From Nitrosomonadales bacterium (GTDB taxonomy: Bacteria; Pseudomonadota; Gammaproteobacteria; Burkholderiales; Gallionellaceae), in NCBI GenBank assembly GCA_016223025.1, contig JACRPU010000045.1:1-32735 (forward strand): a DNA stretch of 32,735 bases. The letters run 5' to 3'. A program made the position numbers and the translations under genes. Shown piece after piece: positions 18,381 through 28,670 of the stretch. Under the pieces are notes generated by a model, which ran no database searches, was not told where the DNA came from, and saw only the letters and a program-made list of their open reading frames with translations. The first letter of the stretch is position 1; each line of letters opens with the position of its first letter.

Positions 18381-18420
18381 AATGCGCAGAGTGGGTTAGC
18401 TCTGGTTCATCAAATTCCCC

Positions 18421-18490
18421 CTTCCGAGGGGCGCTGCAGCAGCAATGACTGTCAGGCTCGGAAGGGTGGCTCAAAGTTTCAACGGCGCCC
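18421..18490 (+). promoter_or_regulatory. SAH riboswitch upstream of ahcY
   Basis: Arms CTTCCGAG (18421-18428) and CTCGGAAG (18457-18464) form stem P1. Between them lies the conserved GGCGCTGCAGC core. GGGCGC (18429-18434) can pair with GCGCCC (18485-18490) to form the pseudoknot seen in SAH aptamers. This matches the known S-adenosylhomocysteine riboswitch in sequence, structure and place (ahcY leader in Betaproteobacteria and Pseudomonas). Binding of SAH turns on ahcY expression. The aptamer ends 26 bp before the start codon, so control may act on translation. Confidence 0.88.
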
Positions 18491-18516
18491 ATTCATTAAA
18501 CGTGAATGGAGGAAAC

Positions 18517-19929
18517 ATGAACGCTGTTGCAAACGGATTCACCGACTACAAAGTTGCCGACATCGCCCTGGCTTCCTGGGGGCGCAAGGAAATCGCCATC
18601 GCCGAGACCGAGATGCCCGGCCTGATGGCGATCCGCGAAGAGTTCGCCAGGAGCCAGCCGCTCAAGGGCGCTCGCGTCACCGGCAGCCTGCACATGACCA
18701 TCCAGACCGCCGTGCTGATTGAGACACTGAAAGCGCTCGGCGCGCAGGTGCGCTGGGCGTCGTGCAACATCTTTTCGACGCAGGACCATGCGGCTGCCGC
18801 CATCGCCGCAGACGGCATTCCGGTGTTCGCGGTCAAGGGCGAGACGCTCACCGATTACTGGGATTACACCCACCGCATTTTCGAGTGGGCGGACGGTGGC
18901 TATTCCAACATGATCCTCGATGACGGCGGCGATGCCACGCTGCTGCTGCATCTGGGCAGCAAGGCGGAGAAGGATCAATCCGTGCTGGCGAACCCCGGCA
19001 GCGAGGAAGAGCGCATCCTGTTTGCCTCGATCAAGGCCAAGCTCGCCGCCGACAAGACCTGGTACTCGGTGCGCCTGGCGCAGATCAAGGGCGTCACCGA
19101 AGAAACCACCACCGGCGTACACCGCCTGTACCAGATGCACGAGCGCGGCGACCTGAAGATTCCCGCGATCAACGTGAACGACTCCGTCACCAAATCCAAG
19201 TTCGACAACCTGTACGGCTGCCGCGAATCGCTGGTGGACGGCATCAAGCGCGCCACCGATGTGATGATCGCCGGCAAGGTCGCGCTGATTGCCGGTTACG
19301 GCGATGTGGGCAAGGGTTCGGCGCAGGCCATGCGCGCGCTGTCGGCGCAGGTGTGGGTCACCGAAGTTGACCCGATCTGCGCGCTGCAGGCCGCGATGGA
19401 AGGCTACCGCGTGGTGACCATGGAATACGCCGCCGACAAGGCCGATATTTTTGTTACCTGCACCGGCAACTTCCACGTCATCACCCACGACCACATGGCG
19501 AAGATGAAGGATCAGGCCATCGTGTGCAACATCGGGCATTTCGACAACGAAATTGACGTTGCTTCCATCGAGAAATACCAGTGGGAGGAAATCAAGCCGC
19601 AGGTGGATCACGTGATTTTCCCGGATGGAAAGCGGATTATTCTTCTCGCCAAGGGCCGCCTGGTGAACCTGGGCTGCGGCACCGGCCATCCGAGCTATGT
19701 GATGTCCAGCTCCTTCGCCAACCAGACCATCGCGCAGATCGAGCTGTTTACCCGCAATACGGACTATCCGGTGGGTGTTTACACGCTGCCCAAGCATCTG
19801 GATGAAAAAGTGGCGCGCCTGCAATTGAAGAAGCTCAACGCGCAGCTCAGCACCCTGACCGACCAGCAGGCCGCCTACATCGGTGTGCCGAAGGAAGGGC
19901 CGTACAAGTCGGAGCACTACCGCTACTAA
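18517..19929 (+). CDS. ahcY: Adenosylhomocysteinase (SAH hydrolase)
   Basis: Splits S-adenosylhomocysteine into adenosine and homocysteine, clearing the product inhibitor of methyltransferases. It has 470 residues, the usual length of the bacterial form with its extra insert. Key parts are the substrate region ([29 protein letters not shown]), [19 protein letters not shown], the NAD-binding [16 protein letters not shown] and the invariant KSEHYRY end. The ATG at 18517 has a strong ribosome site (TGGAGGAAA). The open frame back to 18445 would translate the riboswitch and is rejected. Expression is under the SAH riboswitch. Confidence 0.97.
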   Translation: MNAVANGFTDYKVADIALASWGRKEIAIAETEMPGLMAIREEFARSQPLKGARVTGSLHMTIQTAVLIETLKALGAQVRWASCNIFSTQDHAAAAIAADGIPVFAVKGETLTDYWDYTHRIFEWADGGYSNMILDDGGDATLLLHLGSKAEKDQSVLANPGSEEERILFASIKAKLAADKTWYSVRLAQIKGVTEETTTGVHRLYQMHERGDLKIPAINVNDSVTKSKFDNLYGCRESLVDGIKRATDVMIAGKVALIAGYGDVGKGSAQAMRALSAQVWVTEVDPICALQAAMEGYRVVTMEYAADKADIFVTCTGNFHVITHDHMAKMKDQAIVCNIGHFDNEIDVASIEKYQWEEIKPQVDHVIFPDGKRIILLAKGRLVNLGCGTGHPSYVMSSSFANQTIAQIELFTRNTDYPVGVYTLPKHLDEKVARLQLKKLNAQLSTLTDQQAAYIGVPKEGPYKSEHYRY

Positions 19930-20100
19930 GCGTCACACCGGCCATCCCTCATCCCAACCTTCTGGGTGAAGCAACTGGTGAAACAACTAGCCATCCCACT
20001 AAGCAACCAGAAGACGGTTGCCAAGTGGTTGGTTATAGCCATTCGACGGGGCTGCAAAAAACCGCAGCCAAGTACACCCGCAAGAGGTACGCCGTGGTTG

Positions 20101-20208
20101 TACCGCAAGGGTAGGCAAATCTGTTACCAGCCAGAGGCTGGACAGAATTTGCTCTACCGCAAGGGTAGGCAAATCTGTTGCCAGCCAGAGGCTGGACAGA
20201 ATTTGCAC
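20101..20208. repeat. Two tandem 54-bp hairpin-forming units
   Basis: Copies at 20101-20154 and 20155-20208 differ by one internal base and by their last bases. Each unit can fold on itself: GCAAAT pairs with ATTTGC, CTGT with ACAG, and CCAGCC with GGCTGG around an AGA loop. A partial related piece (CCGCAAGAGGTAC) lies just upstream near 20079. Confidence 0.8.
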
Positions 20209-20237
20209 TAAGGGGCTGAAGCCCCAACAACACACGC
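20208..20237. repeat. 30-bp dispersed repeat, copy 2
   Basis: Identical over 30 bases to 111-140. It directly abuts the second 54-bp tandem unit. Confidence 0.75.
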
Positions 20238-20274
20238 AGGCTGGTTATCCCGGAGAGAGAGGGAGCGATTGCCT

Positions 20275-20296
20275 CCTCTCCCGCGAGCGGGAGAGG
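20275..20296. repeat. CCTCTCCCGC/GCGGGAGAGG palindrome
   Basis: Perfect 10-bp arms (20275-20284 and 20287-20296) around a 2-bp centre. This is a common GC-rich intergenic repeat type in proteobacteria. Confidence 0.6.
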
Positions 20297-20333
20297 ATTG
20301 AGGAGAGGGTGCCGGCGTCCGGTTGATTTAATC

Positions 20334-20361
20334 ACTGGATTCCGGTTTCCGCCGGAATGAC
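20334..20361. repeat. Dispersed palindromic repeat (ATTCCGGC type), diverged copy
   Basis: It opens with the same ACTGGATTCC as 162-189 and 9103-9128, with ATTCCGG and CCGGAAT arms. It ends 27 bp before the membrane protein start. Confidence 0.5.
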
Positions 20362-20387
20362 AGTACCAGAGGACAACCAGCGATTCC

Positions 20388-20750
20388 ATGATGTGGCTCA
20401 TCCTGATCTGGGTATTGAATGCGCTGGCGCTGCTGGCGGTGGCGAACTTCGTGCCCGGCATCCATCTTGACAGCTTTACCGACGCGATGATCGCCGCGTT
20501 TTTCCTCGGCCTGGTCAACACGCTGATCCGCCCGCTGTTGCTGCTGCTCACGCTGCCGGTCACATTGCTCACGCTGGGGCTGTTCATTTTCGTCATCAAC
20601 GGCCTGCTGTTCTGGTTCGTCGGATCGGTGCTCAAGGGTTTCGTTGTGGACGGTTTCTGGCACGGCGTGCTCGGCGCGGTGCTCTATAGTGTTTTTTCGT
20701 GGGCGCTGTCCGCAGCCGCCGCACAGATCATGAGGCCACGCAATGGATAA
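20388..20750 (+). CDS. Small 4-TM membrane protein, phage-holin-4-like family
   Basis: A 120-residue inner-membrane protein, almost entirely hydrophobic, with about four transmembrane helices (WLILIWVLNALALLAV, AMIAAFFLGLVNTLI, LTLGLFIFVINGLLFWFVG and VLGAVLYSVFSWALS). The FV.GI....F..A..AA..LGLVN..IRP...LLTLP.T.LTLGLF pattern matches the family often labelled 'mycobacterial 4-TMS phage holin'. Despite that name it is chromosomal and not tied to phage here. It commonly sits between ahcY and metF in Betaproteobacteria. Its stop overlaps the presumed metF start by 8 bp, so the two are coupled. Its function is unknown. Confidence 0.85.
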   Translation: MMWLILIWVLNALALLAVANFVPGIHLDSFTDAMIAAFFLGLVNTLIRPLLLLLTLPVTLLTLGLFIFVINGLLFWFVGSVLKGFVVDGFWHGVLGAVLYSVFSWALSAAAAQIMRPRNG

Positions 20751-21594
20751 TAACGGCATGAACAAGGCGCTTTTCAGTTTCGAATTTTTCCCGCCGCAAA
20801 CTCCGGAGGGCGCGGAAAAACTCACCGCCACGCGCAAGCGTCTGGCGCTGCTCAAACCGGCGTTCTTCTCCGTCACCTTCGGCGCGGGCGGCTCCACGCA
20901 GGAGCGCACCTTCGACATCGTGCGGCAGATCCAGAGCGACGGCCACAACGCCGCGCCGCACCTGTCGTGCGTCGGCTCCACGCGCGAGAGAATCCGCGCC
21001 ATTCTGAAGAACTACAGGGAAATGGACATCAGCCGCATCGTGGCGCTGCGCGGCGACCTGCCCTCCGGCATGGGCAGCATCGGCGAGTTCCAGTATGCCA
21101 ACGAACTCGTCTCGTTCATTCGCGCCGAGATGGGCGAGCATTTCCACATCGAGGTCGCCGCCTATCCCGAGTTCCACCCGCAGGCGAAATCGCCGCGCGA
21201 CGACATGCTCAACTTCAGGCGCAAGATGAACGCCGGCGCGGATTCCGCCATCACGCAGTATTTTTATAATGCGGACGCCTATTTCCGCTTCGTCGAGGAG
21301 GTGCGCAAGCTCGGCGTCACCGCGCCCATCGTCCCCGCCATCATGCCCATCCTGCGCTTATCGCAGCTCGCGCGCTTCTCGGATGCGTGAGGCGCGGAAA
21401 GTCCGCGCTGGATGCGCAAGACGATGGAAGGTTTTGGCGACGACGTGGATTCGGTGCAGGCCTTCGGCCTCGATGTCGTCACACAACTGTGCGAAAAACT
21501 GCTTGCGGGTGGCGCGCCAGGCCTGCATTTCTACACGCTGAACCAGGCCGAGCCCTCGATAGAAATCTGGAAGCGGCTGGGGTTGCCACGATGA
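20743..21594 (+). pseudogene. metF: 5,10-methylenetetrahydrofolate reductase interrupted by an in-frame TGA
   Basis: MetF reduces methylene-THF to methyl-THF, the methyl donor for remaking methionine, and so completes the cycle begun by metK and ahcY. The first 215 codons are intact (FSFEFFPPQTPEG, SVTFGAGGSTQERTFD, RGDLPSG, YPEFHPQAKS, SAITQYFYNADAY, PIVPAIMPI). Codon 216 (21388-21390) is TGA. The same frame then continues without a shift (GAESPRWMRKTMEGFGDDVD, then GLHFYTLNQAEPS) to a normal end at 21594. From memory, relatives read SDACGAEIPRW here, so TGA stands where Cys is expected. A perfect 7-bp hairpin follows at 21392-21408. Options are a nonsense mutation, a sequencing error, or less likely recoding. 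If it is terminated, the product lacks its last 68 residues. Confidence 0.8.
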
Positions 21595-21700
21595 CTGCCT
21601 TCCTCTCTCCGCAGCGAAAGAGGGGACACAAGATGAACCTGAAAATCCCAATTCAAGCCACAAAGGCGAACTCCTCCTGCCCGCCGCCTCGCTGGAAAAA

Positions 21701-22993
21701 ATGCGCACCGCCTTCGCCTACGGCGCGGACGCGGTATATGCCGGCCAGCCGCGCTATTCCCTGCGCGTGCGCAACAATGAATTCGGACTGGAGGAACTGT
21801 GCTCCGGCATCTGCGAAGCACACCAGCTCGGCAAAAAATTCTACGTCGCCAGCAACCTGATGCCGCACAACGCCAAGGTGAAGACCTACATGGCGGACAT
21901 GCAGCCGGTCATCGCCATGCAGCCGGATGCACTCATCATGGCCGACCCCGGCCTGATCGCCATGGTGCGCGAGCGCTGGCCGCAGATGCCGATCCATCTG
22001 TCGGTGCAGGCCAACACCGTCAATTACGCGGCGGTAAGATTCTGGAAATCGCTCGGCCTGTCGCGCGTGATCCTGTCGCGCGAGCTGTCGCTGGACGAGA
22101 TCGGGGAAATCCGCCAGCAATGCCCGGACATCGAACTCGAAGTGTTCATCCATGGCGCGCTGTGCATCGCCTATTCCGGGCGCTGCCTGCTCTCCGGCTA
22201 CTTCAACCACCGCGACGCCAACCAGGGCACCTGCACCAACTCCTGCCGCTGGGATTACAAGGTGGACAATGCCATTGAGGATGGCACAGGCGACATTCAA
22301 AAAATAGACTTCGATTTCGACAAGGCTCTAAACGAACCCGCGCTATCCGACTGCGGCTCACAACTGCGCCACCCGCTCGCCGACCGCGCTTACCTGATCT
22401 CGCGCAAGGATCATCCGGAGGAGCTGATGCCGGTGCTGGAAGACGAACACGGCACCTACATCATGAACTCTAAAGACCTGCGCGCAGTGGAACATATCGG
22501 GCGGCTGGTGAATATCGGTATTGATTCGCTGAAAATCGAGGGCCGGACCAAGTCAATTTATTATGTGGCACGCACCGCGCAGGTGTACCGCCAGGCTATT
22601 GATGATGCCGTGAGAGGCCGCCCGTTTGATTTGAAATTGCCCGGAGCGCTGGACGCGCTGGCAAGCCGGGGCTACACCGACGGCTTCTACGAGCGCCACC
22701 GCACGCACGAACAGCAGAACTACCTGCGCGGCCACTCCGAAAGCTTCCGCCAGCAATATGTCGGCGACATCGTGGCGTGCGCGAACGGCATGGCCGAGAT
22801 AGATGTGAAGAACAAATTCCAGGTCGGCGACAAGCTCGAAATCATCCACCCTTCAGGCAACCGTATCATCGCCCTCACCGAAATGCGCAATCTCGAAGGC
22901 GAGGCGCTGAAGGTTGCACCGGGCAGCGGACATCGGGTGCAAATACCGTTGCCGGGCGAACTGGCGAAGGGTATGGTAGCGCGATTCTTGTAA
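21701..22993 (+). CDS. U32-family protein, TrhP/YegQ-like tRNA hydroxylation protein, with disrupted 5' end
   Basis: The E. coli homologue YegQ (TrhP) helps hydroxylate uridine 34 of tRNAs. The U32 signature is clear (EVFIHGALCIAYSGRCLLSG), followed by NQGTCTNSCRW. Cysteines in this area bind an Fe-S cluster in relatives. Other landmarks are GADAVYAGQPRYSLRVRNNEF and IDSLKIEGRTKSIYYVARTAQVYR. The first in-frame ATG is 21701, giving 430 residues. Coding similarity extends upstream in the same frame (HKGELLLPAASLEK, from 21659) with no start codon. A good ribosome site (AGAGGGG) and ATG at 21633 lie one frame off (MNLKIPIQ). One missing base near 21656-21660 would join them. The ATG at 21701 would lose the first barrel strand. 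Confidence 0.82.
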   Translation: MRTAFAYGADAVYAGQPRYSLRVRNNEFGLEELCSGICEAHQLGKKFYVASNLMPHNAKVKTYMADMQPVIAMQPDALIMADPGLIAMVRERWPQMPIHLSVQANTVNYAAVRFWKSLGLSRVILSRELSLDEIGEIRQQCPDIELEVFIHGALCIAYSGRCLLSGYFNHRDANQGTCTNSCRWDYKVDNAIEDGTGDIQKIDFDFDKALNEPALSDCGSQLRHPLADRAYLISRKDHPEELMPVLEDEHGTYIMNSKDLRAVEHIGRLVNIGIDSLKIEGRTKSIYYVARTAQVYRQAIDDAVRGRPFDLKLPGALDALASRGYTDGFYERHRTHEQQNYLRGHSESFRQQYVGDIVACANGMAEIDVKNKFQVGDKLEIIHPSGNRIIALTEMRNLEGEALKVAPGSGHRVQIPLPGELAKGMVARFL

Positions 22994-23170
22994 CCAGCCG
23001 CCCCCCACCACACCGTTCGCTCCGGGATTCGAAGGGTGAACCTTACGGAGCGCAAAAATTATGATCTTCCTGAAAAACCCTATAGCCGCGTTGGGTCGAA
23101 AACGGGAGGCCGCGAGAATACGGCTTCGCATTCCTGGTTCCGGCTCGTCCGGCTCAGGTAACCCGGAAAC

Positions 23171-23935
23171 ATGAATCCCCCCAAACAAACCCTGATATTC
23201 GCCCATCGCGGCGCGAACCGGGAAGCGGCGGAAAACACCCGCCCCGCTTTCGACAGGGCGCTGGAACATCCCGTTGACGGCATCGAGACCGACATCCAGC
23301 TCAGCCGTGACGGGGTGGCGGTGCTGTGGCATGACCGCTTCCTCGACAAGCTCGGCCTGCCCGGCAAACATGTGGACGATTATGATTACGATGAGTTGCG
23401 GGCGATGAATTTTGCCGCGCACTTTGCTGCCGCAGGCCAACCGGAGGGGGTGATGAGCCTGCGCGAATTTCTTGCGGCTTATCGTTCCCGCTGCCGGCTG
23501 TTGCTGGAGATCAAGAACCGCGAATGGGAAGAGCCTTCGCGGCATCAGGCAAAGATCCGGCAGGCGCTGGAGATGGCCGGTGCGGCGGCGGATGATCGCA
23601 TCGTGATTTCCTCGTTCGACCTCGGCAGCCTGATTTATGCGCACCATCTCGCGCCGCAGTTTCCTTTGGTGCTCAACATGGAGCCGGAGCACGGCGCGGA
23701 ATTCGCGCGCAGCATGTTGGCCGGACAGTTTTTTCTGCACGGGTTGTGCGCCCACATCAGCACGCTGGATGAAGCCATGGCCGGCATCGTGCGCGAGCGC
23801 GGCAAGCAGCTCGCAGCCTATACCTGCAACAGCGGCGCAGAGATACGCCGCGCGCTCAATCTGGGGGCGGACATACTCATCAGCGATGTGCCGCAAGAAG
23901 CGCTGGCGATCAGGGGGCAGTTGGCCAATTTGTAG
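23171..23935 (+). CDS. Glycerophosphodiester phosphodiesterase
   Basis: Hydrolyses glycerophosphodiesters from phospholipid turnover to glycerol-3-phosphate and an alcohol. It has 254 residues, normal for the cytoplasmic UgpQ type, and no signal peptide. The GDPD core is present: AHRG (His12), ENTRPAF, GIETDIQLSRDG (Glu39, Asp41) and WHD (His54), then LLEIKN and the C-terminal barrel region with YTCNSGAEIRRALNLGADILISDVP. The start has only a weak ribosome site (CCGGAAAC). The gene is separate from its neighbours (177 bp after trhP). A CGCTCCG/CGGAGCG hairpin at 23018-23052 lies in the gap before it. Confidence 0.9.
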   Translation: MNPPKQTLIFAHRGANREAAENTRPAFDRALEHPVDGIETDIQLSRDGVAVLWHDRFLDKLGLPGKHVDDYDYDELRAMNFAAHFAAAGQPEGVMSLREFLAAYRSRCRLLLEIKNREWEEPSRHQAKIRQALEMAGAAADDRIVISSFDLGSLIYAHHLAPQFPLVLNMEPEHGAEFARSMLAGQFFLHGLCAHISTLDEAMAGIVRERGKQLAAYTCNSGAEIRRALNLGADILISDVPQEALAIRGQLANL

Positions 23936-24248
23936 CCATCCAGCACCGAACCCAGTCCCCCGCTGCATCACGGAGCCAGATGGGGCAGATTCCGCCTCCG
24001 CGCGCATTTCCCCCGTTTCCCGATTGGGCTGTTGCTGGCTTGAAAAAACGCTTCATTACAATCAATTGGAAAACCTCTGGTTTTTACGCGATAATTCCGG
24101 ACTTACGCAGAATTTTTACGCAATGTTTTGGGGAAGATAGCAGGACGGGTGGAGCAAAGCGCGTAACCCGATCAACAGCTAGTCAATCTCCGATGGGTTG
24201 CGCCGTTTCACCCATGATTTATTTTTCATTTCGCAATATGGAGAGCAT
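23936..24248. other. Long leader / intergenic region ahead of the aconitase gene
   Basis: These 313 bp contain no convincing gene. The right half is AT-rich compared with its surroundings. The best promoter candidate is TTGGAA (24066-24071), an 18-bp spacer and GATAAT (24090-24095), which would give an untranslated leader of about 150 nt. Nothing that I recognise as a known riboswitch is present. Confidence 0.4.
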
Positions 24249-26192
24249 ATGACTGCACTGAACGTCGCACAAAAAATCCTCCTGGCCAACGCGGCAGGGG
24301 GTCTGGCCCAGCTTCCCGAACAGGGGAAACCCTTGGAAATCCAGTTCACCCATACCCTCTACCAGGATGCTACCGGCACCGCCGCCGCGCTGGCTTTCGA
24401 GAAGATGGGCGTGGACCGGGTGAAGACCACTTCCGTCATCGTGGTGGATCACAAGACCCTGCAAGTCGGTTACATTGACGGCGACGACCATCGCTATCTC
24501 GAAACCTTCAGCAAGAGATACGGCTGCTGGTTCTCGCGCGGCGGCCTGGGCATCTGCCACAGCGTGTTTCTCGAGGACTTCGCGGTTCCCGGCAAGTCGG
24601 TGATCGGCTCCGACTCGCACACCACCAACGCGGGCGGCATGGGCATGCTGGCCATGGGTGCGGGCGGCACCGACGTGAGCTTTGCGATGGCCGGCACTTC
24701 CTACAAGATCGAGATGCCGAAAGTGGTGCAGGTTAACCTCACCGGCGCGCTGCATCCGGGCGTGTTGGCCAAGGACGTGATCCTGAACGTGCTCAAGGTC
24801 ATCGGCATCAAGGGCAACAAGGACATCTGCCTGGAATATACCGGGCCGGGACTGAAGAGCCTGAACGTCACCGACCGCGCCACCATCTGCAACATGGGAA
24901 CCGAGGGTGGCGTCGCTTTCTCGATCTTCCCGTCGGACGACATCACCAAGGCCTATCTCGAAGGCCGCAAGCGCGGCAAGGATTGGGTGGCGCTATCCGC
25001 CGATCCCGGTGCAACGTACTCGCGCACTGTCGAGATCAATCTCTCCGATCTGCAACCGACCATCGCGCTGTATCCGCGCCTGAAAGGCATGGAGCCGGTA
25101 TCCAATCATGCCGGGTTGCCCATTGATGCGGTGTTCATCGGCAGTTGCACCAACTCCAACTACGAGAACCTGGCGCGCGTCGGCGAGCTGCTGCGCGGCA
25201 GGAAGGTCAAGGTGGATACCGCCATCGCCCCCGGCTCGCAGGCTATTGCCCGTCAGCTTGCGGCGGCGGGTTATCTGGAAATTTTCTACGCCGCCGGTGT
25301 GCGCGTCATGGAAAACGCCTGCTCCGCCTGCATCGGCCAGGGCTTTTCACCACCCAGCAACGGCGTGATGCTGTCCACCGCCAACCGCAACTTCGAGGGC
25401 CGCTCCGGCACCGAAACCGCCAAGGTGCATCTGGTCAGCCCGGTCACTGCGATAGCCGGTGCAATTACGGGCGTGATTACCGATCCGCGCACACTGTTCA
25501 GCGGCGATCTGACGATCAAGTATGTTCCGCCAGTGGTCGACATGGATTCCTATGTTGCGCCGTTGCCGCCCGACGAGGCCGCCAAGGTCGTGATGCGTTA
25601 CGGCCCCGACATCGCGCCGCTGCCGACACTGGATCCATTGCCGGCCAAACTGGCGGGCGAGGTGTTGCTCAAGCTCGGCAACGAGATCACGACCGACCAC
25701 ATTCAGCCTGCCGGCAAGTACCTGTCGCTGCGCTCCAATGCGGACGAGTATGCCAAGCAGGCGACCTTCGTGCAGGTGGACAAGACCTTCAGCACGCGCG
25801 CGGCGGCAGTGCGTGATGCGGGCGGCCACGGCTTCATCGTGGCCGGTGACGGCTACGGCATGGGCAGTTCGCGCGAGCATGCCGGGCTATGCCCGCGCAT
25901 CCTCGGCGTGCGCGCCATCGTGGCCAAGGGTTTCGAGCGCATCCACCTGGCCAACCTCGCCAACTTCGGCATCCTGGGGTTGACCTTCGAGAATCCGGCT
26001 GACCTGGAGCGTATTCAGCAAGGCGCCAAAGTGTCCCTCGACACTTCCGGCCTGGAAAGCGGCCAGCTCAAACTGGTGGTCGAGGGTGTCGGCGATATGC
26101 CTTTGAAACTTGCGCAAGGGAAGGAAGATATTCCGATGATCCGCGCGGGCGGCGCGCTGTCCCTGTTCGCCAGCCAGATGAAGGCGGCCTGA
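24249..26192 (+). CDS. Aconitate hydratase, Aquifex-type short form
   Basis: Interconverts citrate and isocitrate through a [4Fe-4S] cluster in the TCA cycle. At 647 residues it is much shorter than AcnA or AcnB (about 860-900) and matches the compact 'Aquifex-type' putative aconitase family. Cluster cysteines are visible: Cys300 in GSCTNSNYENL, and Cys358 and Cys361 in CSACIGQG. The substrate motif GSDSHTTNAGG occurs in the first third. The swivelling domain near the end has GDGYGMGSSREHA. The ATG at 24249 follows GGAGAGCAT; the frame open to 24198 is not needed. The next gene is the isocitrate dehydrogenase, so consecutive reactions are encoded side by side. Confidence 0.9.
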   Translation: MTALNVAQKILLANAAGGLAQLPEQGKPLEIQFTHTLYQDATGTAAALAFEKMGVDRVKTTSVIVVDHKTLQVGYIDGDDHRYLETFSKRYGCWFSRGGLGICHSVFLEDFAVPGKSVIGSDSHTTNAGGMGMLAMGAGGTDVSFAMAGTSYKIEMPKVVQVNLTGALHPGVLAKDVILNVLKVIGIKGNKDICLEYTGPGLKSLNVTDRATICNMGTEGGVAFSIFPSDDITKAYLEGRKRGKDWVALSADPGATYSRTVEINLSDLQPTIALYPRLKGMEPVSNHAGLPIDAVFIGSCTNSNYENLARVGELLRGRKVKVDTAIAPGSQAIARQLAAAGYLEIFYAAGVRVMENACSACIGQGFSPPSNGVMLSTANRNFEGRSGTETAKVHLVSPVTAIAGAITGVITDPRTLFSGDLTIKYVPPVVDMDSYVAPLPPDEAAKVVMRYGPDIAPLPTLDPLPAKLAGEVLLKLGNEITTDHIQPAGKYLSLRSNADEYAKQATFVQVDKTFSTRAAAVRDAGGHGFIVAGDGYGMGSSREHAGLCPRILGVRAIVAKGFERIHLANLANFGILGLTFENPADLERIQQGAKVSLDTSGLESGQLKLVVEGVGDMPLKLAQGKEDIPMIRAGGALSLFASQMKAA

Positions 26193-26210
26193 GCCAGGAA
26201 CGAGCGGTTT

Positions 26211-26262
26211 AGGGTGCAATAAGCCTGCCCTGAGTAAATCGAAGGGCGTAGCGCATTGCACC
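26211..26262. repeat. Dispersed ~52-bp repeat, copy 2 (inverted)
   Basis: It is a close reverse-complement match of 8974-9026. Its own ends (GGGTGCAAT and ATTGCACC) pair, so it can form a hairpin between the aconitase and icd genes. Confidence 0.65.
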
Positions 26263-26320
26263 ACATGCATTTCATTCGGCGCAATGCCCGTTGGTTAGTG
26301 CGCCCTACATTTTTAATTGA

Positions 26321-28556
<2,236 letters not shown>

Positions 28557-28558
<2 letters not shown>

Positions 28559-28632
28559 CTTGTAGCAGGTAGCTTGTAGCGGGTAGCCAACCTTCCAGTT
28601 TGGCTACAAGCTACCGGCTACCCGCTACTAGC
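28557..28632. repeat. Dispersed GTAGC/GCTAC inverted repeat, copy 2
   Basis: This is the opposite-orientation copy of 15301-15366, with TAGCTTGTAGCGGGTAGCC and GGCTACAAGCTACC arms. It lies in the icd-sucC gap, starting at the icd stop codon. It may form an mRNA hairpin between the two genes. Confidence 0.7.
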
Positions 28633-28670
28633 CGACAAATAATAATCGTCAATATTTTTAGGAAATTCAA

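Larger units (their letters stand above)
19930..20387. other. Repeat-mosaic intergenic region
   Basis: These 458 bp hold no convincing gene. From left to right there is a stretch rich in CCAG/GGTTG palindromes, two tandem 54-bp hairpin units (20101-20208), the 30-bp dispersed repeat (20208-20237), a CCTCTCCCGC/GCGGGAGAGG hairpin (20275-20296) and a diverged ATTCCGGC-type palindrome (20334-20361). It appears to be a landing zone where several repeat families have accumulated between ahcY and the small membrane protein gene. Confidence 0.7.

Noticed and set aside
18496-19917. 473-codon minus-strand ORF over ahcY
   Set aside because: ahcY is complete on the plus strand with the invariant KSEHYRY end; the antisense frame resembles no family.
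20388-20750. Prophage signal from the holin-like protein
   Set aside because: This family is a normal chromosomal neighbour of ahcY and metF, and no other phage genes are nearby.
21388-21390. Firm call of selenocysteine in metF
   Set aside because: The hairpin is too close to the TGA for a known bacterial SECIS, no selenocysteine genes are in view, and the neighbouring gene also appears damaged, so error or decay is more likely.
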